From Deltaproteobacteria bacterium (lineage in GTDB: Bacteria > Myxococcota_A > Polyangia > HGW-17 > SLPX01): DNA of 9,483 nt. The notes under the pieces are model-generated. The model was given only the letters and a program-made list of their open reading frames with translations. It was not told where the DNA came from and made no database searches. The stretch is from assembly GCA_011390535.1 (NCBI GenBank), contig JAABSF010000073.1, forward strand, positions 1-9,483, in the 5' to 3' direction. The stretch's first letter is position 1. Each line of letters opens with the position of its first letter. Shown piece by piece: positions 1 through 4,899 of this stretch. Position numbers and translations under genes: made by a program.

Positions 1-43
1 AAGGACAGGTTTGGTTTTATGTGGTTTTAGTAAATGTGTCGAA

Positions 44-1096
44 ATGTCGCACCCAAAACTTTGCAAACGGATATCTATGCCATGCAGCCAAGTATTTATT
101 TTTTGGACATGGATGATTGTTCCCTTAACAGCCGGGTGTGAAACCTCAACTCCTCCGGAAGATAAGCCTTCTGAAAGCAAAAAACCGGGACCAGACCTCT
201 CGCAAAGCCGCGACAAAGAGAAAACCGAAACAGAACCTCGTCTTGAAATCTTCCAAAGAGGAACCTCTCCGCGTTTCAAATTAAGGTTTAAAACCCATCC
301 AGGTGAACAGCAGGTGTACCGAACAACTGTTTCACTCACCCATAAGAGAGGAAAAGGATCAAGCCGTGCTTCTTTTAGAGCTCTCGCGTTACTCGAAAAC
401 AAAGGAGTGACCAGAGGAGGCTTTTTGTTTGAATTGACCTTTCCGCGGTTAGAAAATTATTCACCCAGGGTCGGTCAATCCGAAATCAGTACTGTTTTGA
501 GAGAATGGAAAAGCGCATTTGTAATAAATGAATTTGGGTTATCAAACAGTGAAGATGCTTTGCACCACTATACGAAAACAGATGACAAAGGAGGAGAAAA
601 GAACCGGGCCCCCCACAACTCACAAGGCATGGATGGGTTTTCATCATTACCCTTGGGCAGCGTGTGGCCGAAGGTCCCAGTTGGTGAGGGAGCAAAATGG
701 TCACTTGTAAATCGCAAGCTTTTCAGATCGCTATCTGGAACACATTCCGGAAACAACCTGCAAAAAAATGCTTCATCTAAACCACGATCCATAAGGCTCG
801 TGGTGGATACGGCTTATAAAATTGATAAAATTGATAAAAACCGCAGTATCGCTCACATCATGAAGAACACAAATCTCAGATTAGAGGACGGCTCAAAAGC
901 GTCGATCGGTGTTGGTACAGGCACAGGAAACATCCAGTTCGATGTGGCGAATGGTCGAATAGTGACAGTTAACTCCGAACTGGAGTTGGAGATTAACATG
1001 GGCGACTCCAATAAAAAAATAAACCACAAACAGAGCATATCTATGAGGAGAGTTACCGGGCGCTCGGTGGTTGATCTCCAGAGCAACAAGAGATAG
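44..1096 (+). CDS. Lipoprotein of unknown function, paralog of the gene at 1374-2252
   Basis: Predicted 350-aa envelope lipoprotein. From the ATG at 44 the protein has a basic n-region (K, K, R), a hydrophobic stretch rich in F, W, I and V, and a lipobox L-T-A-G-C with Cys32 as the lipidated residue. A Pro/Ser/Lys/Glu-rich linker to about residue 65 fits a membrane tether. The rest alternates short beta-strand-like segments, with the motif P-V-G-E-G-A-K-W at 212-219, which I know from lipoproteins of Myxococcota/Bradymonadota with no assigned activity. The strand pattern, this motif and the C-terminal 'GTG-x-I-x-FD' segment match the next gene, so the two are paralogs; this copy has an extra Ser/Asn-rich insertion around 229-247. 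The frame is also open to a TTG at 11, preceded by AAGGA at 1-5, and an in-frame ATG lies at 77. I chose 44 because it gives the best signal peptide; the mature protein is the same from 11 or 44. No catalytic residues are recognisable. Confidence 0.8.
   Translation: MSHPKLCKRISMPCSQVFIFWTWMIVPLTAGCETSTPPEDKPSESKKPGPDLSQSRDKEKTETEPRLEIFQRGTSPRFKLRFKTHPGEQQVYRTTVSLTHKRGKGSSRASFRALALLENKGVTRGGFLFELTFPRLENYSPRVGQSEISTVLREWKSAFVINEFGLSNSEDALHHYTKTDDKGGEKNRAPHNSQGMDGFSSLPLGSVWPKVPVGEGAKWSLVNRKLFRSLSGTHSGNNLQKNASSKPRSIRLVVDTAYKIDKIDKNRSIAHIMKNTNLRLEDGSKASIGVGTGTGNIQFDVANGRIVTVNSELELEINMGDSNKKINHKQSISMRRVTGRSVVDLQSNKR
819..836 (+). repeat. Two 9-bp in-frame tandem copies (AAATTGATA) inside the first lipoprotein gene
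   Basis: AAATTGATA occurs at 819-827 and again at 828-836, encoding a duplicated Lys-Ile-Asp in a predicted beta-strand region. The unit length is a multiple of three, so copy-number change would not break the frame. It is probably ordinary slippage. Confidence 0.5.
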
Positions 1097-1167
1097 TAAT
1101 TAAGGGCTGAGTCAAAATAGCTTCGGGATTCCGACGCCGACCCATCCCACCCGGCTGGGTTAACTGC

Positions 1168-1187
1168 GGCGCGCCAAAAGGCGCGTC
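1168..1187. repeat. GC-rich hairpin with AAAA loop
   Basis: The arm CGCGCC (1170-1175) pairs with GGCGCG (1180-1185) around an A4 loop; a G-T and a G-C pair extend the stem to 8 bp at 1168-1187. The left arm includes the palindrome GGCGCGCC. The following bases are not T-rich on either strand, which argues against a simple terminator. Confidence 0.55.
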
Positions 1188-1203
1188 CTCGTTGTCGCGC
1201 CAA

Positions 1204-1236
1204 GCAGGCCGGGAGCCTCGAAACCCTCGGTCCTGC
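1204..1236. repeat. Imperfect inverted repeat (10-bp stem, one bulge)
   Basis: GCAGG at 1204-1208 pairs with CCTGC at 1232-1236. After a single bulged T at 1231, CCGGG (1209-1213) pairs with CTCGG (1226-1230) including one G-T pair, leaving a loop of about 12 bases. It lies 16 bp from the preceding hairpin and together they suggest a folded element. Confidence 0.45.
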
Positions 1237-1270
1237 GATTCTATTCTTGAGCCAGCTCTAGATTATTTGT

Positions 1271-1297
1271 AAGTCCGATAAGTCCGATAAGCTCGAT
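1271..1297. repeat. Three 9-bp tandem copies upstream of the second lipoprotein gene
   Basis: AAGTCCGAT occurs at 1271-1279 and 1280-1288, followed by the variant AAGCTCGAT at 1289-1297. The array ends 76 bp before the start codon of the next gene. Repeats in this place can be protein-binding sites or slippage products; the sequence does not decide between them. Confidence 0.55.
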
Positions 1298-1364
1298 GCA
1301 AAAAGAGTGGAGAATCCAAAGCCGGCCTAGAAAATGATCATACAACAAAAACGAAAACCATCTC

Positions 1365-1369
1365 GGAGG
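1365..1369 (+). promoter_or_regulatory. Strong ribosome binding site (GGAGG) for the second lipoprotein gene
   Basis: GGAGG at 1365-1369 lies four bases before the ATG at 1374 and fixes that start. The first lipoprotein gene has no comparable site before its preferred ATG. Confidence 0.75.
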
Positions 1370-1373
1370 CAAA

Positions 1374-2252
1374 ATGAAGTCCCTTTTGATTAGAGCGCTT
1401 GCGATAACAGTTACGGCCTGCTTTATCTCAAACATAGGCGCATGCAACAAAGGGCACGCATCATCTCCTGATTCTTGGTCGCTGAGCCTTAATAAGAATG
1501 GCTCCGATCCGTCCAAGCTCATCCAATATAAATTCACCAAAGGTTCCTGGGGCAAATATCTTCTGACCATGAAAACAAAGGCCGAAGGCGTCAATGGCGA
1601 AGAGCTTGCCGATCTTGTATGGAAAATAGTGCCGTCACAAGACCAAGAGAGGAAAAGAATCCTGGAGCTGGAGCTGATATCTTTGAAGAAAGGCAAAATT
1701 CCTTCAGGCCCTCAATGGGATGCACCGCCCAGCATTATGTGGGAGTTGTCGCCAACAGGGCGAACGAGGCGCTTCGGTACATCTCTGATTTATAACGCAG
1801 GAGCCGACGGGCTGGGAGACCCGCAGGCATACTTCAGAAGGCTTGTACCGGTTCTTCCTGAAAAGGCCATAGGAGAAGGCGCCCAATGGACCTTAAAGAG
1901 ATTGTTACAGCTCCCTTTGCCTCGAGATAGCGGCAAAGGTCAACTAAACGCCCATGAGACCATAGAATACAAGCTCAAATCCAGTGACAAAAGATCTAAT
2001 AAAGCTGTCATCGAAGCAGATATAAAAATCAGATATAAGGGTGACCTGGAACCTGTAGGTCACTTTTTAAAGATCAGGGGCACCGCAGAAGGCAAGCTGA
2101 AAGCAATAATCGACCTGGATGCAGGACACCTCAGGACGGCTGAGCTGAGATTGAAAGAAAAGCTTAACATGGAAGTAGACGGGCATAAAAGAAAAGTAAC
2201 AGCCCAAATGACCTACACCCTAAGGCACGCACAACCTAGCAAAACAAAATAA
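1374..2252 (+). CDS. Lipoprotein of unknown function, paralog of the gene at 44-1096
   Basis: Predicted 292-aa lipoprotein. The N-terminus has Lys2 and Arg7, a hydrophobic core, and the lipobox I-G-A-C with Cys24 as the lipidation site, followed by a short Ser/Asn-rich linker. The mature part is rich in alternating beta-strand segments, with the motif L-P-E-K-A-I-G-E-G-A-Q-W at 161-172, equivalent to the P-V-G-E-G-A-K-W of the upstream gene. The C-terminal third (about 190-285) repeats long amphipathic strands ending 'VTAQMTYTLRHA', again parallel to the neighbour. The pair therefore arose by duplication and has diverged strongly. Lys/Arg are abundant throughout. No active site is visible, so a binding or structural role at the outer membrane or periplasm is the most that can be inferred. 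It converges on the minus-strand cluster with only 37 bp between stop codons and no clear terminator. Confidence 0.88.
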   Translation: MKSLLIRALAITVTACFISNIGACNKGHASSPDSWSLSLNKNGSDPSKLIQYKFTKGSWGKYLLTMKTKAEGVNGEELADLVWKIVPSQDQERKRILELELISLKKGKIPSGPQWDAPPSIMWELSPTGRTRRFGTSLIYNAGADGLGDPQAYFRRLVPVLPEKAIGEGAQWTLKRLLQLPLPRDSGKGQLNAHETIEYKLKSSDKRSNKAVIEADIKIRYKGDLEPVGHFLKIRGTAEGKLKAIIDLDAGHLRTAELRLKEKLNMEVDGHKRKVTAQMTYTLRHAQPSKTK

Positions 2253-2289
2253 GTCCCTATTTAAGTTAAATTCCCACACTCTTGAGCTT

Positions 2290-3258
2290 TTAGTTATCGG
2301 ATTCATCAGGTGGGGTATTAAAAGACTCGGAGAGTCGAGACTCTCCGGGGAGGTCACCAGTTAGATCCTGTGAACCGGTCTTCTTTTTCGGCAACGGTAA
2401 ACGAGCTACATTATCCGGAATCGCCGACTCCCCGTCTTTGCTCCCATCCTCCTCCCCTTCGATTCCATCTCCATCAGGGCTGGGCGCACGAACTACATCG
2501 TCTATTTGAGAAGATGATGTCAGCTCTTGAATAAACCCTGAAAAAGACTTCCTGGACTTGACCGAGATCCCATGAAAGGTATCTGAAAAAGAGCGATGAA
2601 ACTTCTTGCTCTCATCATCAAACTCTCGTAACCGGTTCTCCATAGCTTCAGTGTCTGCGACCAATTGTACCTCAGAGGTGTGAAACTCAAGAGCCAACAA
2701 ACTATCGCCGCAATGAATACCGCCCTTCAATCTACATCTCCCATACGATGGAATAGACCGATTGCCGTAAATATTTTGGTAGGTATAGCCTCGCTTGCCG
2801 TATTTGTCCGGGACATCAAAGAAAAACAAAGATGAACTCAATGTCAAAACAAGCACACGTCCCGGATAATCCCTATCTATATGCTCTTTCGGTCTGTACT
2901 CTTCACTCTCAACAGTATCGGCAAAGAGCAGTGCTTGTCGCATGTACTCCTCTGCGACTATATCCAACATGAGACGTTCTTCCGGATCAAAAGATGAAAC
3001 ATCCACGTCCGGGTCGGGCAACATGTGAGCAAAAATACTTCTTATGTGCCTTCTCTGTTCAGAACTCAGGAGCTTCCAAAAAGGCAGCTCTCTTCGAAAT
3101 TTTTGCCGCCACTCAGGTCGAGGGATCCCCTCCTCCTGCTCCTTGAGAGGCTCCAACACATTTTCCCTAAAGCTCCTCATCAAGGTTACGCCGGAAAGAG
3201 CTCTACCAAATGACGACTCTTTTTCTCTGAACTTCTCTTTTTCTTTATCTGCGCTCAT
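2290..3258 (-). CDS. Soluble protein of unknown family, charged with flexible ends
   Basis: A 322-aa protein I do not recognise. Residues 1-20 are Lys/Glu-rich; 25-115 look mainly helical, with segments such as 'RRELPFWKLLSSEQRRHIRSIFAHML' (split: helix 55-80) and 'PEERLMLDIVAEEYMRQALLF' (92-112). Residues 130-200 look like a compact beta-rich core with 'RVLVLTLSSSLFFFDVP' followed by Gly/Tyr-rich turns and two cysteines (C175, C183). Residues 205-250 are charged and helical. The tail from about 255 to the end is low-complexity, with an acidic run at 262-278 and KKK at 291-293, probably disordered. No signal peptide or membrane segment is seen, so it is likely cytoplasmic. It is the last gene of the TPR-HEAT cluster, 82 bp after the HEAT gene. 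The Shine-Dalgarno match before the ATG is weak (GGA only). Codon order and length make it a real gene; its function is unknown. Confidence 0.75.
   Translation of the reverse strand: MSADKEKEKFREKESSFGRALSGVTLMRSFRENVLEPLKEQEEGIPRPEWRQKFRRELPFWKLLSSEQRRHIRSIFAHMLPDPDVDVSSFDPEERLMLDIVAEEYMRQALLFADTVESEEYRPKEHIDRDYPGRVLVLTLSSSLFFFDVPDKYGKRGYTYQNIYGNRSIPSYGRCRLKGGIHCGDSLLALEFHTSEVQLVADTEAMENRLREFDDESKKFHRSFSDTFHGISVKSRKSFSGFIQELTSSSQIDDVVRAPSPDGDGIEGEEDGSKDGESAIPDNVARLPLPKKKTGSQDLTGDLPGESRLSESFNTPPDESDN
2328..2347. repeat. Near-perfect hairpin in the 3' end of the unknown gene
   Basis: CGGAGAGTC (2328-2336) and GACTCTCCG (2339-2347) are inverted copies separated by two bases, giving a realistic 8-bp stem with a four-base loop. 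It lies inside the coding sequence, in the disordered tail (Gly-Glu-Ser-Arg-Leu-Ser-Glu-Ser), about 40-60 bp before the stop codon. No T-run follows on the minus strand. Confidence 0.5.
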
Positions 3259-3340
3259 TTATCGTCCATTCAAAAAAGATGATACAGGCTAACTCGCTCG
3301 TAATAAAGCACCTTTTTGCACCATCTAATGATTCGGCTCT

Positions 3341-4804
3341 TCAATCCACCAGGCTGTTATATACCCTCACAGCACAATCCTTTTCTCTTGGCGCCAATAA
3401 ACCACTCTCGGCCATCTTTCTAATCCATGGGACTATCCTCGTCTCTCCTATGCGCCACAAGACCTTCAAAATCCTAACCCTGAGGGGCTCTCTTTTTGTG
3501 GAGCAACCCAGCTTTCTGTAAACATTGCTTCCTGAATGGAAGAGAAAGAATTTATCGCCTCCCTCTCCGTCAGGCCTAAGCTTGAGCTCCTTCTGTGGAC
3601 ATATCAAACCAGACTGCTCCTTTTCGAACAATCTCACCAACAAAGGCACCGCGTTTGTATCACCCAGTCGTCCCAGAGACTCTACAGCAACACACTGAAC
3701 AGGCCCTTTCATTTCGAAAAGCTTGTCTCTCAAGGGATCGGCGGCGTCTTTTACTTTCATCTGACCAAGCGCCCACGCGGCTGCCATTGCGCGGGTTTCG
3801 TTGGAATCCAAAAGCAACGAAGTCAACCCTTTCAGCGCCCTCGGGCGATGATCGCGCAACAACCCCAAGGCCACTGCAAAATAAGGATGCGGGGCCGGTT
3901 TTTCCAACTCATCTACAGCATGCTCCAACCAGCTATAAGATTTAAGCCTCGCCAACGCCACCGCCGCCATGGCCCTCTTCTTCTCGGGCCCCTTTTCGAC
4001 GTGAGGAAGAATTCGGCCGGCCGCCTCTTGCCGCACAGAAGTAGAAAGCAACGCGTACTCGGCCCTATAGCCAAGACCCCAGATCGCCCAAAGCTTCTCT
4101 TTTGAATCACCTTTGTCCAATCGCTCCAAAAGACGTTGGGAAACAGAAGGGATCCGCTTCGGAGTGAGCGAAGCTATGGCGGACCTCCTGATTTCTGAAT
4201 CAGGTGAACGAAGCCGAGTGTAAAGATAGCCCACATCACCATAGTACCTGTCGAATCCGCCATTTATCGCATTGAATAAGTAATAATTTCCAGCCAACAA
4301 GAGCAAAAACACCAATGTCACATGGACAGTGTAGTCTCTAAAAAGAGAGCCCTTAATCGAAAAATCATCATCTCTCTCCCGGACTTTTCCATAACGCCGT
4401 TCACCCTCATCAGCTTCATCCCCTTCCTGTTTGTCGTCACCAAGATCATCATCTTGAATTGATTCCAGACCGGCCAATTCAGCCCCTGTGTCCACTCCAT
4501 TATTATCTTCCGATGCATCACCCGCGTCTGTGAAGATATCCGACTTCCGGCCTCCCAACACGCGTCGCCGCCACCCTCCATGAAAAAAAAGCTCGTCCAC
4601 CAAAAGAGTCTCAGAAAAAGCGACTAAACACATTAAGGCAAAGTACACCAGCCTCAAAGCTACATCAGTCCCGGTAGAGGTCGACTCGTGCCTCATATAC
4701 TCTGTGGCCGGCAAACTATATACTTGTGACAGACCGAATATAATTGCTGCAAACAGTAAAAGGCCAAGCTTAGTGGTAAACAAAAAACCCAAAATTCGTC
4801 TCAT
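3341..4804 (-). CDS. Membrane-anchored HEAT-repeat protein
   Basis: A 487-aa protein with three predicted membrane helices (about 5-27, 50-70 and 159-179) followed by a solenoid. Between helices 2 and 3 lies a basic patch (RRR at 79-81, R86, K87) and then a very acidic stretch at 92-137 full of D, E and G. From about 195 to 395 there are successive helical pairs of HEAT/PBS-lyase type: 'SPDSEIRRSAIASL', 'KEKLWAIWGLGYRAEYALL', 'KKRAMAAVALARL', 'ETRAMAAAWALGQM' and 'PVQCVAVESLGRLGDTNAVP' are clear. A further unit follows at 440-487 after an insertion at 396-437. The positive-inside rule suggests N-in, acidic loop inside, HEAT domain in the periplasm, but this is uncertain. HEAT solenoids bind proteins; no enzyme motif is seen. 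It follows the TPR gene by 95 bp; an AAGAGAG ribosome site precedes the ATG at 4804. Confidence 0.85.
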   Translation of the reverse strand: MRRILGFLFTTKLGLLLFAAIIFGLSQVYSLPATEYMRHESTSTGTDVALRLVYFALMCLVAFSETLLVDELFFHGGWRRRVLGGRKSDIFTDAGDASEDNNGVDTGAELAGLESIQDDDLGDDKQEGDEADEGERRYGKVRERDDDFSIKGSLFRDYTVHVTLVFLLLLAGNYYLFNAINGGFDRYYGDVGYLYTRLRSPDSEIRRSAIASLTPKRIPSVSQRLLERLDKGDSKEKLWAIWGLGYRAEYALLSTSVRQEAAGRILPHVEKGPEKKRAMAAVALARLKSYSWLEHAVDELEKPAPHPYFAVALGLLRDHRPRALKGLTSLLLDSNETRAMAAAWALGQMKVKDAADPLRDKLFEMKGPVQCVAVESLGRLGDTNAVPLLVRLFEKEQSGLICPQKELKLRPDGEGGDKFFLFHSGSNVYRKLGCSTKREPLRVRILKVLWRIGETRIVPWIRKMAESGLLAPREKDCAVRVYNSLVD

Positions 4805-4899
4805 CGAACTCTCTTTTCAAATCTCCAAACACTGAACCATCCGGACAACTATGCAAAAACGGCCTTGATCTACAATAGCCTGAAACAAGAAAAGCTTCT

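Larger units (their letters stand above)
1097..1373. other. Intergenic region between the two lipoprotein genes, with a structured GC-rich island
   Basis: This 277-bp gap holds no gene. Its left half (about 1125-1240) is much richer in G and C than the flanking coding DNA and contains three potential hairpins in close succession: CCCA/TGGG at 1146-1159, an 8-bp stem with an AAAA loop at 1168-1187, and an imperfect 10-bp stem at 1204-1236. None is followed by a T-run, so they do not look like standard intrinsic terminators. The right half carries a 9-bp tandem repeat and the ribosome binding site of the next gene. No promoter could be placed with confidence. A repeated intergenic element or a small structured RNA are both possible. 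Confidence 0.45.

Noticed and set aside
853..1203. A 116-codon minus-strand frame over the end of the first lipoprotein gene and the GC island
   Set aside because: Most of it is antisense to a well-supported gene, and the rest covers the hairpin-rich island; no ribosome site or family resemblance supports it.
3536..4105. A 189-codon plus-strand frame opposite the HEAT gene
   Set aside because: It lies wholly antisense to a gene with clear membrane helices and HEAT repeats, and its translation has no domain character.
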